Shown here: piece after piece, positions 54,254-62,127 of the stretch
Position numbering within the stretch: position 1 is the stretch's first letter
How the letters are laid out: each line of letters begins with the position of its first letter
DNA from: Roseiarcus sp963805295
GTDB taxonomy: Bacteria > Pseudomonadota > Alphaproteobacteria > Rhizobiales > Beijerinckiaceae
Length of the DNA stretch: 64,000 nucleotides
Assembly: GCA_963805295.1 (NCBI GenBank)
Contig: CAWDTW010000018.1
Span: forward strand, 62,001-126,000
Direction of reading: 5' to 3'
Translations under genes and position numbers: made by a program
The notes under the pieces: model-generated
Seen by the model: the letters and a program-made list of their open reading frames with translations, nothing else
Database searches by the model: none
Told to the model about the DNA's origin: nothing

Positions 54254-54445
54254 TTAAAACGCTCTCGGCAGGTCCGCGTCCTTCAAAATGCCGTTCGCCG
54301 TATGTCGGGACTTGATTCGAACCGGAACGACAATCCGTTCGCCCTCCCGGGTCGTCCAGATGTCATGGTCGCCCCTGCCTCGACGCAAAAAGGCGCAACG
54401 CGCCTCGCTCAGTTTGTCGCGGACCGCGCCGCCGAAGTCGGTCAC
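54254..54445 (-). CDS. hicA: HicA-like mRNA interferase toxin
   Basis: 63 residues, with RRGRGDHDIWTTREGERIVV then KSRHTANGILKDADL. The catalytic His fits the GSHxxW/Y position (here GDHDIW). The dsRBD-like fold is short, as usual. It overlaps the HicB start-gene by 4 bp in the less common antitoxin-first order. Found just upstream of the cassette. Confidence 0.75.
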   Translation of the reverse strand: MTDFGGAVRDKLSEARCAFLRRGRGDHDIWTTREGERIVVPVRIKSRHTANGILKDADLPRAF

Positions 54446-54663
54446 GCGGCGGCGCTGGCGCGCACCGAGGCGTGCGCAATGATTTCAATGTGAATTTCGC
54501 CGTCGGGGTCGCCTTCCAAGAGATCGGCCGCTGCGTCCGCGACATTGCGGCAGAAGGCCTCGAAGGTGTCACCTTCGACATGCAGACCATCGACATCGGA
54601 ATGCTCCACATACCAGACGCTGGCCTCGTCATCGTGAGCGGCTTTGACGACTGCGATCCTCAT
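54442..54663 (-). CDS. hicB: HicB-like antitoxin (DUF1902)
   Basis: 73 residues from 54663 (MRIAVVKAAHDDEASVWYVE). The HicB fold with VWYVEHSDVDGLHVEGDTFE is clear, and the last 15 residues are short, without an added DNA-binding helix. It precedes and overlaps HicA by 4 bp. An earlier in-frame start at 54696 adds 11 residues without family match. Confidence 0.78.
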   Translation of the reverse strand: MRIAVVKAAHDDEASVWYVEHSDVDGLHVEGDTFEAFCRNVADAAADLLEGDPDGEIHIEIIAHASVRASAAA

Positions 54664-54854
54664 TTTGCAGAGTCCTTCGATGGGTCCGCGCAACATAGCA
54701 CAGCGCGGCCGCGCCGCGTATTCGAACCGCGTGGGATTTCGGCTTCACCCGGCGATCCGCGTTCCGCGCGGTTTCCCACGCGACGCACTCTCGCCCGCAT
54801 CCTGTGCTCAATTCGCCGCGCTGGGTTGCAGGTCGTTTGCGAGGAGGTCGATTG

Positions 54855-55037
54855 ATGGACGAGACCGTGATCAACGAATATGCGCGGCAATTGCTGGAGG
54901 CCCACGGCGACCGCGCCATCGCCGAAGCGGCTCAGCGCGCGGTCGCCTCCGAACAGCGGAACGACAAGGAGGAGGCCGATACCTGGCGGCATATCGAAGC
55001 CGCGTTGAAAGCGATGCGAGGCCCGATCGCGAGCTGA
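54855..55037 (+). CDS. small conserved hypothetical protein
   Basis: 60 residues, MDETVINEYARQLLEAHGD then ADTWRHIEAALKAMRG; a helical hairpin. The pattern of ARQLLEAHGDxAIxxA is familiar from small alphaproteobacterial proteins with no known function. A GAGGAGG site lies just upstream. The 14-bp tandem repeat downstream starts 37 bp after the stop. Confidence 0.55.
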   Translation: MDETVINEYARQLLEAHGDRAIAEAAQRAVASEQRNDKEEADTWRHIEAALKAMRGPIAS

Positions 55038-55073
55038 CCAAAGTGCGCGCCGAAGGGGGTTACGGCGGCAACG

Positions 55074-55101
55074 GAGTTACGGTGACAGAGTTACGGTGAC
55101 A
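55074..55101. repeat. two perfect 14-bp tandem repeats
   Basis: GAGTTACGGTGACA occurs twice head to tail. They lie between the small gene and the cyclase tail fragment. Function unknown. Confidence 0.45.
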
Positions 55102-55140
55102 GTGCATTCAATCTCTTCCTGGTGTAGCTCCCGGAACCGC

Positions 55141-55257
55141 GCCCCGCGCGCCATCGCGCCGCTGCCGCTGCGGGGCAAGTCCGAGCCGCTGGAACTGTTC
55201 GCGCTCGAAGGCGCGCCGGCGCCGGCGCCGGCGCTCGCGAGCGCCGAGGCCGGCTAG
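55141..55257 (+). pseudogene. 3' tail of an adenylate cyclase gene
   Basis: Reads AIAPLPLRGKSEPLELFALEG then Ala/Pro-rich to a stop at 55257, against AIAPLPLRGKAEPLELFALER at the end of the intact cyclase (56485). No other cyclase sequence is left upstream. It is the end of a lost tandem copy or a partial duplication. Confidence 0.6.
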
Positions 55258-55474
55258 CGAAGTTCCTATCTTGGCCCGCCGGACAGGGGGCGGCCGAATC
55301 GGTCTATGATCGCGCCATGCTTGGCCGCGCCCGCGTTCGCCGCAGTCTCTCGATCGCCCCGGCCGGCGCGGCGATGGTCGGGCGGATTGGGCTTGACCCC
55401 CCGGCGCCGATCGGCCCTCGCTTCCGGCGCCCTGCGTCGAGGCCCGGAACCCGCGGGAAGAGGCGCGGCTGACG

Positions 55475-56485
55475 ATGCGGACCCTTTTCCTCTTTCGCAT
55501 TATCGTCACGAGCGCTTTCGTCAGCGCCCTCGGCGGGGGAGCCTATGGCGCCTATGCGCACGGGGCGTTCGGGACCGGCGCCTTTGTCGGCGCCGTCTGT
55601 GGCGCGATCTTCTCCGCGCTGGAAGGCTTCGTGTTCCAGGGCGACGCGGGCGCCCGGCTGCGCCGCCGCCCGTTCCTGGTCTATTTCGGCGTGCGTTGCG
55701 CGGTCTACGTCGTCCTCATCGTGATGATCGAGGCTCTCGGCGTGTCGCTTCTCCGCGGTCGGCAAGGGCTCGCCGATCTCGGCCTTCTCGACGTTGCTTT
55801 CGGCCTCGCGATCTCCGTCGTCGGAAACCTCATTTACTCGATCGCCGACCTGCTGGGGCCGGGGGTTCTGTTCGCCTTCGCGGCGGGACGCTACCACCGG
55901 CCGAGGCGCGAGGAGCTCGCGCTGCTGTTCATCGATCTCCGCGCCTCGACTGCCGCCGCCGAGCGTCTTGGCGAGGCGCGCTTTCTCGACTTGCTCGACG
56001 CATTCATCGTCGACGTCTCGCAAGCGATTGTGCAAAACGGCGGCGAGATCCACAAATATGTCGGAGACGAGATCATTGCGGCCTGGCGGCTGAAGCCCGG
56101 CCGCAACGACGCGGGGATCGTACGCGCCTGCTTCGCGGCGCGCGAACGGCTCGCCGCCCGCCGCGACGCCTACAAGCGCGATTTCGGCGTCGGCGCGGAT
56201 TTCCGCGCGGCGCTCCATGGCGGCCCCGTCGCAGTCGGCGAAATCGGTTCGTTCAAGAAGGAGATCGCGCTCATCGGCAATTCGATGAACACGACGGCCC
56301 GCATTCTCGACGCCTGTCGCCAGCTCGATCGCCACACGCTCGCCTCGTCGGCGCTTCTCGACCGCCTCGACGGCCTGCCGGCGTCGATCACGCCCTGCGC
56401 CATTGCCCCGCTGCCGCTGCGCGGCAAGGCCGAGCCTCTGGAACTGTTCGCGCTCGAGCGCGTTGATGCGCCGGTGGGCGCCTGA
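55475..56485 (+). CDS. membrane class III adenylate/guanylate cyclase
   Basis: 336 residues. Four membrane helices (about 3-28, 30-50, 67-90, 98-130) precede the catalytic domain (residues 145-320). The metal Asp is in LFIDLRASTAAAERLG, the second Asp in KYVGDEIIAAW; NSMNTTARILDAC and PLRGKAEPLELFALE follow. It makes cAMP (or cGMP). CRP-like boxes follow the gene, and its closest tail copy is 220 bp upstream. The residue that selects adenine over guanine cannot be settled by eye. Confidence 0.87.
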   Translation: MRTLFLFRIIVTSAFVSALGGGAYGAYAHGAFGTGAFVGAVCGAIFSALEGFVFQGDAGARLRRRPFLVYFGVRCAVYVVLIVMIEALGVSLLRGRQGLADLGLLDVAFGLAISVVGNLIYSIADLLGPGVLFAFAAGRYHRPRREELALLFIDLRASTAAAERLGEARFLDLLDAFIVDVSQAIVQNGGEIHKYVGDEIIAAWRLKPGRNDAGIVRACFAARERLAARRDAYKRDFGVGADFRAALHGGPVAVGEIGSFKKEIALIGNSMNTTARILDACRQLDRHTLASSALLDRLDGLPASITPCAIAPLPLRGKAEPLELFALERVDAPVGA

Positions 56486-56511
56486 TCGCCGATTCCCCTC
56501 TGTATTGGAAG

Positions 56512-56550
56512 TGTGAGCCGCGTCACACTCGACCTGTGACGCGCATCACG
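56512..56550. promoter_or_regulatory. two CRP-like palindromes upstream of the twin small genes
   Basis: Box 1, TGTGAGCCGCGTCACA (56512-56527), is a perfect TGTGA-N6-TCACA site. Box 2, TGTGACGCGCATCACG (56535-56550), has one mismatch. They are 23 bp apart centre to centre, just after the cyclase stop and 87 bp before the next start at 56637. Confidence 0.6.
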
Positions 56551-56636
56551 GCGGCGTTCCTGACCCGGCGTTAATGCGTACTTGCTGCCGGAAGGGAAGA
56601 ACCCGAGCGGCGCAGAGTTCGAAGGGAACCGCCGTC

Positions 56637-56834
56637 ATGTCCAGGATCGAGGGGCGCGTCGACGACGTCGACGACGCCTCCGCAGAGCGCACGTTCAAGT
56701 TCGTTCTGACCTTGATCGTCGCAACGCTGATTGTCGCCGTGGCCGTTTACGTGCTGAGCGCCCCGCTCGTCGGTCCGGGGTCGAATCCGGCGGCGCATAG
56801 GGCCGCGATGGCGGCGTTCCACGCCCATTCGTGA
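56637..56834 (+). CDS. small single-pass membrane protein, first of two paralogues
   Basis: 65 residues. A charged N-terminus (RVDDVDDASAERTFK) is followed by one membrane helix (LIVATLIVAVAVYVLSAPLV) and a short tail GSNPAAHRAAMAAFHAHS. It is preceded by an AAGGGAA site and two CRP-like boxes. The gene at 57081 is a close copy. The family has no assigned role; regulation by the neighbouring cyclase via a CRP-like factor is plausible. Confidence 0.7.
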   Translation: MSRIEGRVDDVDDASAERTFKFVLTLIVATLIVAVAVYVLSAPLVGPGSNPAAHRAAMAAFHAHS

Positions 56835-56853
56835 GCCGGACGCAGCTTCTCCC

Positions 56854-56928
56854 CATGGCCCGTCGTTAGACGGGCGTTCTTGCGAACGCCCCACGGCCCG
56901 TCGTTAGACGGTCGTTGGTGCGAGCGCC
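56854..56928. repeat. two 38-bp tandem repeats between paralogous small genes
   Basis: Both units contain GGCCCGTCGTTAGACGGxCGTT followed by TGxTGCGAxCGCC. They begin at about 56854 and 56892. They occupy the spacer of the twin genes and each contains a small inverted repeat CCGTC...GACGG. Confidence 0.6.
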
Positions 56929-57080
56929 CTATGGGGGAAGAAGGCGGGCGGCCGTAGGCCGGCGGATGAGGGGTCGGCGCCGAGGCGCGACACGGCGTAT
57001 TTCTTGCCGCGGCGTTAATCGCTCTTGCCTGCCGCGAGGGAAGAACCCGTACCGTGCCGAATTCGGGAGGAACCGCCGTC

Positions 57081-57278
57081 ATGACCAGATTCGAGTGGCG
57101 GGTCGACGACGTCGGCGCCGCTTCCACAGAGCGGACGCTCAAGTTCGTTCTGACGCTAATCGTCACGACCCTGATCGTCGCGCTGGCCGTCTATGTGCTG
57201 AGCGCCCCGCTTTTCGGCGCGGGGTCGAATGCCCCCACCCACCGAGCCGCGGTCGCGCCGCTCCGCGCCCATTCGTGA
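57081..57278 (+). CDS. small single-pass membrane protein, second of two paralogues
   Basis: 65 residues starting MTRFEWRVDDVGAASTERTL, with the helix LIVTTLIVALAVYVLSAPLF. It is about 75% identical to the protein at 56637. About 70 bp of upstream sequence (from CGTTAAT through GGGAAGAACCCG to the start) are duplicated too. The CRP-like boxes are not duplicated upstream of it. It ends 20 bp before the convergent aminomutase gene. Confidence 0.7.
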   Translation: MTRFEWRVDDVGAASTERTLKFVLTLIVTTLIVALAVYVLSAPLFGAGSNAPTHRAAVAPLRAHS

Positions 57279-57297
57279 ATTCGCCCGGCGATGGGGT

Positions 57298-58374
57298 TCA
57301 TCGGCCGGTGAGCCGGTCGACATAGACGCGCTCGACGCCTAGGCGGTCCGTGACCGCGTAACGGCCTTCGCCGTACGGGCGGATCGACTGCGGGCCGATC
57401 GCGACCTTGCCATGGCCGCCGGGGATGTCGAGCACATAGGTCGGCATCGCGAGGCCAGAGAGCCGGGCGCGCAGAAGCCGCATCAGCTCCCGGCCCCTGG
57501 CGATCGGGACGCGCCAGTGCGCCGTGCCCGGCGCGAGGTCGCCGTGGTGCAGGTAGTAGGGTTTGACGCCCGCCTCGACGAAGGCGCGCATCAGCGCCTC
57601 CAGCGCGCCGACGTCGTCATTGACGCCCTTCAAGAGCACGCTCTGGCTGACGAGCATGATCCCGCGCTCGGCGAGGCGCCGGCAGGCCACACGGGCTTCC
57701 GCGCTGAGTTCGCGCGGATGGTTGGCGTGCACGGCGACGACGACCGTCTTGCCGCCCACGCTCAGCGCGCGCGCGAGCGCCGCCGTCACGCGCTCGGGCG
57801 CGGCGACCGGCAGGCGGGTGTGCCAGCGCAGGGTCCTCACGTGCTCGATGGCGGCGATCGCCCGCGTCGCCTCGGCGACGCGCCGGGGTGAGAGCGTCAG
57901 CGGATCGCCGCCGGTGAGGATGACCTCCCATATTTGCGGGCGCTGGCGCACGTAGTCGAGCGCGGCGGCGAATTCGCTGCGGCTCAGCGAGGCCGAGCCC
58001 GGCCCGATCCGCTCGCGGCGGAAGCAGAAGCGGCAATAGACGGCGCAGACGGCGACCAGCTTGATCAGCACCCGGTCGGGATAGCGATGCACCAGCCCCT
58101 TGATCGGGCTTTTGGCGTCGTCGCCGATCGGGTCGTCGATTTCGGCCGGATCGCGAAAAAGCTCGCGCCCCTCGGGCACGAACTGGCGCGCGATCGGGTC
58201 GGCCGGGTCGCCTTTCGCGATGAGGCCGGCGAGCGCCGGGGTCAGGCCGATCGCGTAGCGCTTCGCGACCGCCTCGAGTTCGGGGAGCCGCGAACGATCG
58301 GCGAGGCCGGCCTCGATCAGTGCATCGGGCGTGGTCAGGCGGCGCGGTGCGGAGCCAGAAGTCTGTTGGTTCAT
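57298..58374 (-). CDS. radical-SAM lysine 2,3-aminomutase-like protein (KamA/EpmB)
   Basis: 358 residues from 58374. Radical-SAM cysteines lie in VCAVYCRFCFRRERIG (CxxxCxxC); ILTGGDPLTLS and HTRLPVAAPERVT are family-typical, and the PLP lysine is expected near the C-terminal GGHGKVAIGPQSI. Short (350-residue) forms like this modify a lysine of elongation factor P (EpmB) rather than free lysine. Neither epmA nor efp is in the window. It is convergent with the small membrane gene. Confidence 0.86.
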   Translation of the reverse strand: MNQQTSGSAPRRLTTPDALIEAGLADRSRLPELEAVAKRYAIGLTPALAGLIAKGDPADPIARQFVPEGRELFRDPAEIDDPIGDDAKSPIKGLVHRYPDRVLIKLVAVCAVYCRFCFRRERIGPGSASLSRSEFAAALDYVRQRPQIWEVILTGGDPLTLSPRRVAEATRAIAAIEHVRTLRWHTRLPVAAPERVTAALARALSVGGKTVVVAVHANHPRELSAEARVACRRLAERGIMLVSQSVLLKGVNDDVGALEALMRAFVEAGVKPYYLHHGDLAPGTAHWRVPIARGRELMRLLRARLSGLAMPTYVLDIPGGHGKVAIGPQSIRPYGEGRYAVTDRLGVERVYVDRLTGR

Positions 58375-58415
58375 TGGCGTGCCGTTGTTACAGGCGCTAT
58401 ACAAGAAGGGTAAAT

Positions 58416-59150
58416 ATGTCGACCGGTCGTTATCACGAAGCGAGGCCGCGCGGCGGCTTCGTTTTGGGGCGCACCCGCGGGCGCGCCGGTCAGCGACGGA
58501 CGGGAGGCAAGAAAATTTCGCCGACTTCAACTTCTTCATCGCGGTTCGAGGCGGAAGGCGTGCGGGGATTCCTGCACAAGGCGGCCGAGGGCGCCGGCGA
58601 CGGGATGGTGCTGACGCACGGCGCCGGAGGCGACTGCAACGCGCCGCTGCTGCTCGCGGTCGCGGACGCCTTTCGGAGCGCGGGGGTCACCGTGTTGCGC
58701 TGCGATCTGCCATACCGTCAGCAGAGGTCATCGGGACCGCCGAGGCCTGGGGACGCTGCGAAGGACCGCGCCGGGCTTCGGTCAGCCGTCGCGGCGCTGC
58801 GGGGCGTCGTGAGCGGCAGGATTTTTCTCGCGGGGCAGTCTTATGGCGGCCGCCAGGCCAGCATGTTGGCGGCCGACGAGCCCGAACTCGTCGAAGCGCT
58901 GTTGCTGTTGTCCTACCCGCTTCATCCGCCCGGCAAGCCGGCGGAGATGCGAACCGCCCATTTCCCAAAACTTCGCACCCGAGCCCTGTTCGTCCAGGGC
59001 TCCAGGGACCCGTTCGGATCGATCGATGAACTGAACGCGGCGCTGACGATGATTCCGGCCCCCCACACGCTGATCGTCGTCGAAGGCGCAGGGCACGATT
59101 TGAGGCGTGGGCGGCTCGATCTCGACGCCCTGGTCCGCGGCCTGTCCTGA
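58416..59150 (+). CDS. alpha/beta hydrolase (KANL3/Tex30-like)
   Basis: 244 residues from the ATG at 58416, with AGAAGGG 6 nt before it. GMVLTHGAGGDCNAPLLLAV is the oxyanion region, IFLAGQSYGGRQASMLAADE the nucleophile elbow (GxSxGG), and VQGSRDPFG with VEGAGHDLRRG supply the Asp and His. It belongs to the group of short hydrolases named after dienelactone hydrolase or Tex30. The first 50 residues are low-complexity and a later start near FEAEGVRGFLH is possible. Confidence 0.8.
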   Translation: MSTGRYHEARPRGGFVLGRTRGRAGQRRTGGKKISPTSTSSSRFEAEGVRGFLHKAAEGAGDGMVLTHGAGGDCNAPLLLAVADAFRSAGVTVLRCDLPYRQQRSSGPPRPGDAAKDRAGLRSAVAALRGVVSGRIFLAGQSYGGRQASMLAADEPELVEALLLLSYPLHPPGKPAEMRTAHFPKLRTRALFVQGSRDPFGSIDELNAALTMIPAPHTLIVVEGAGHDLRRGRLDLDALVRGLS

Positions 59151-59274
59151 TTCGTCGCCACGTCGGCCCCGCGGCGATGTGGTAAAATTGCTGCAATTGG
59201 TCGATCTTCATTCCGCGAGCGCAGAGGAGGGGGTAAAGCGCGCGACCTCGAGCTAGCCAGAGGAGAGCGACATC

Positions 59275-60705
59275 ATGACCCAGCTTGCTGATCTCGGCGT
59301 ATTCGGCCTTTCGACCATGGGCGCCAACCTCGCGCGCAACGCGGCCCGACACGGCTTTGGCGTCGCGCTCTTCAACCGTCACGGCGCGCGCACGGACGAG
59401 CTTGTCGCCGCCCACGGCGAGGAAGGCCGCTTCATCGCCGCCCGAAGCCTCGCCGAATTCGCCGCGGCTCTCGCCAAGCCGCGCGCGATTCTCGTCATGG
59501 TCCAGGCAGGCAAGGCGGTTGACGACGTCATCGACGAGTTGCTGCCCCATCTCGAGGCCGGCGACATTGTCATCGACGGCGGCAACTCGCTTTTCACCGA
59601 CACCAACCGGCGCGCGAGAAGCCTGAAGGAGAAAAATATCCGCTTTCTCGGGATGGGCGTGTCCGGCGGCGAAGAAGGCGCCCTCCTGGGACCGAGCATG
59701 ATGCCGGGCGGCGACGCCTCGGCCTATGCGCGCATCGAACCCATGGTCACGAAAATGGCGGCCCAGGTCGATGGGCAGCCGTGTTGCGTTTTCATCGGGC
59801 CGGAAGGCTCCGGACATTACGTCAAGATGGTGCATAACGGAATTGAATACGCCGACATGCAGCTCATCGCCGAGGCCTATGATCTCATCAAGTCGGTCTA
59901 CGGGCTCGACCCGGTCGCCATCGCTGATGTTTTCGAAGAATGGAACAAAGGCGAACTCGATTCCTACCTCATCGAGATCACCGCAGCTGTCCTGCGCAAG
60001 CGCGACTCCGCCGGCGCCCCGCTCGTCGACGTCATCGTGGACGAAGCGGAGCAGAAGGGCACGGGACGCTGGACCGCGCAATCGGCGCTCGATCTCGGCG
60101 TGCCGTTGACTTCGATCACCGAGGCGGTTTACGCCCGCACGCTGTCGGCCCGCCGGGCGCAGCGCATCGCCGCCCACCAACGGATCCCTGGACCAGCTTT
60201 GAGTCCGCGCAAGGCTGGCCAGCGGGACATCGACGCCATCCGCGACGCGCTCTACGCCTCGAAGATCATCGCCTATGCGCAGGGGTTCGAACAGCTGACC
60301 GCTGCGTCCGACCAGTTCGGCTGGGATCTGAAACTGGGCGAGATCGCATCGATCTGGCGCGGCGGCTGCATCATTCGCGCCCGCTTCCTCAAACGCATTC
60401 GCGACGCCTATGACGCCGGCGAAAGAATCGAGAACCTCGTGATGCAAGGCGCCTTTCGCGACGCCCTCGTGACTGCCGAACCGGCGTGGCGGCGCGTTGT
60501 CGCGCTCGGCGTCGAGCAGGGCGTGCCGACACCGGCCTTCTCGTCGTCGATCGCCTATTTTGACGGCCTGCGGCGCGATCGCGGCCCCGCCAACCTCTTG
60601 CAGGGCCTGCGCGACTATTTCGGCGCGCACACGTACCGCCGGCTCGACAAGCCCGGCAGCTTTCACACCCGCTGGGCTCAGGACGGTGAAGAGGTGAGCG
60701 TCTGA
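59275..60705 (+). CDS. gnd: 6-phosphogluconate dehydrogenase, decarboxylating
   Basis: 476 residues. NADP site GVFGLSTMGANLARNAARHG; substrate blocks VIDGGNSLFTDTNRR, GVSGGEEGALLGPSMMPGG and the catalytic Lys in YVKMVHNGIEYADMQ; C-terminal helical domain with GTGRWTAQSALDLGVPL. It converts 6-phosphogluconate to ribulose-5-phosphate in the oxidative pentose phosphate pathway. The length is that of the long, dimeric form. The stop is followed by the tRNA-Leu fragment. Confidence 0.94.
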   Translation: MTQLADLGVFGLSTMGANLARNAARHGFGVALFNRHGARTDELVAAHGEEGRFIAARSLAEFAAALAKPRAILVMVQAGKAVDDVIDELLPHLEAGDIVIDGGNSLFTDTNRRARSLKEKNIRFLGMGVSGGEEGALLGPSMMPGGDASAYARIEPMVTKMAAQVDGQPCCVFIGPEGSGHYVKMVHNGIEYADMQLIAEAYDLIKSVYGLDPVAIADVFEEWNKGELDSYLIEITAAVLRKRDSAGAPLVDVIVDEAEQKGTGRWTAQSALDLGVPLTSITEAVYARTLSARRAQRIAAHQRIPGPALSPRKAGQRDIDAIRDALYASKIIAYAQGFEQLTAASDQFGWDLKLGEIASIWRGGCIIRARFLKRIRDAYDAGERIENLVMQGAFRDALVTAEPAWRRVVALGVEQGVPTPAFSSSIAYFDGLRRDRGPANLLQGLRDYFGAHTYRRLDKPGSFHTRWAQDGEEVSV

Positions 60706-60764
60706 CCGGCGCGACCCCGGTGAACCGCGAAGGCCGCGCGAATGCGGTCATTGCGCCGAGCGTT

Positions 60765-60829
60765 TGGTGCGGACGGCGGGGATCGAACCCGCACGGCCTC
60801 GCGGCCGAGAGATTTTAAGTCTCTTGCGT
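60765..60829 (-). other. 3' two-thirds of a tRNA-Leu(TAA), attachment-site-like
   Basis: Reading the minus strand: an anticodon arm AGAGA-CTTAAAA-TCTCT with anticodon TAA, a long variable arm CGGCCGCGAGGCCG, a perfect T arm GCGGG-TTCGATC-CCCGC, the acceptor 3' strand CGTCCGC, discriminator A and encoded CCA at 60765-60767. The 5' acceptor and most of the D arm are missing; the sequence beyond 60830 turns AT-rich. A partial tRNA gene with only its 3' end is what is left on one side when an element integrates into a tRNA gene. Confidence 0.75.
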
Positions 60830-61210
60830 AAACTGGTAACATATTGATTTCTATAAGAGAATTGATGTTTATTAAATCGCCTGTGCTAATTTCTGTGCTA
60901 AAAGCGGCACCCAGCTCCGCTTTCGCGGACCTGGGTGGCAAATTGTCGGGCGGATGTGGCGGCGAACTGTCCTGCCAAGTCCCGAATTGGTCAACATCTC
61001 TTCTGAAGACTGGTAGGGCGGCCTCGCGCGATGTCAAGCGATAGCGCAGCGCCCCGCATCCGCATTGCCGAGGCGGTCCGACGTATTTCTGAAGCGAATC
61101 TGGGTTTGAACGGGACCGCAAACTCTCTTTGCACCTCCCAATTTCAGCCCGCGCCAAATCGAGACGTGGAAGGATTCCATCCTGGCACAAGCCAATCTCT
61201 CGATCAGAAA
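60830..61210. other. gene-free island DNA next to the tRNA fragment
   Basis: AT-rich at 60835-60900, then normal GC. No integrase-like frame with the Arg-His-Arg-Tyr set was found. Minus-strand frames here do not match a known family. Confidence 0.4.
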
Positions 61211-61296
61211 TCCGCTTAAGACAGCGGAATTTTCGATAACGATACACCACAGGATTCATACATCATGTTGACAATTCCGCTGAAACAGCGGATATT
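61211..61296 (+). promoter_or_regulatory. paired inverted repeats and promoter of the abiE locus
   Basis: TCCGCT-N6-AGCGGA at 61211-61228 and TCCGCT-N5-AGCGGA at 61276-61292. A TTGACA (61268-61273) and a GATATT (61291-61296) with 17-bp spacing surround the second repeat. AbiEi antitoxins repress their own promoter by binding inverted repeats, so this fits a self-regulated promoter. The start codon at 61302 lies close to the expected +1. Confidence 0.6.
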
Positions 61297-61301
61297 CAGA
61301 C

Positions 61302-62127
61302 ATGGTTTATGGACGGCACGGCAATATCGCTTCCTACGTTACGGGGCTGCTCGCCTCGGGACGGCTGGTCTTCCTGCGGGAGGAGGCCCAGAAAGCCAAC
61401 AATATAAGTCGGGGGGCCTTCCTTGACGCGGCTGAAAAGCTGCACAAGCGGCACCAGCTCTTTAGCCCCCGGCGCGGCTTCTACGTCGTGGTGCCTCCGC
61501 AATATCTGAATTTGGGAAGCCCTCCGCCCGCCTCCTTCATTGACGACCTCATGCGCTACGAGAGCCGTCCTTATTATGTCGGCCTTCTGAAAGCGGCCGA
61601 ACTGCACGGTGCCGCACATCAAGCCGTGATGGAATTCCAGGTCGTCACCAACAAGCGGATGCCGGAGATCCGGGCAGGCCGCACCAAGATCGCCTTCTAC
61701 TATCGCAAGGACTGACGGAAATCTGCCGCCGGCATCGAAGAGCGCAAAACGGATACGGGGAACATGAAGATCTCGTCGGCCGAGCTGACGATTCTGGACC
61801 TTCTGCGTTATCCGCAGGCAAGCGGCGGGCTCGACAATGTCGTGACTGTCCTTGAGGATCTCGGTCGAGTCGATGCCGAAAACCTTGCGACCCTTCGCGC
61901 GTGCCTTTGAGCGGAACGATCGTTCAAGCCTGGGTTATCTCCTGGACCAGCGAGCCACGCGAACACGCGAACAGAGCTGCACGAATCCTCGAGGCAGGAC
62001 CGGCCACTGCAATGGATTGAGCTTGAACCCTCCTTGACTGCCAATCCAGGAGACGGCACCCCCGGCCGATTGAGCGCGACAAGCGCTGGCGGACCATCGT
62101 CAGGCGCGTCCCGGAGCGCGACATATG
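61302..62127 (+). pseudogene. AbiEi-type antitoxin, decayed
   Basis: The first segment (to 61715) is the winged-helix part, with GNIASYVTGLLASGRLVFLR and YYVGLLKAAELHGAAHQA, then VVTNKRMPEIRAGRTKIAFY. A TGA interrupts at 61713. In the same frame the C-terminal half resumes at about 61731 with GIEERKTDTGNMKISSAELT and LLRYPQASGGLDNVVTVLED, then breaks by frameshift near 61870; other frames retain ARAFERS, LGYLLDQ and a WIELEPS-like end. It is the antitoxin/repressor of a type IV AbiE system. Several lesions make it inactive. Confidence 0.75.

Noticed and set aside
60765..60829. complete tRNA-Leu gene
   Set aside because: There is no 5' acceptor strand or D arm within the expected distance; only the 3' part is present.
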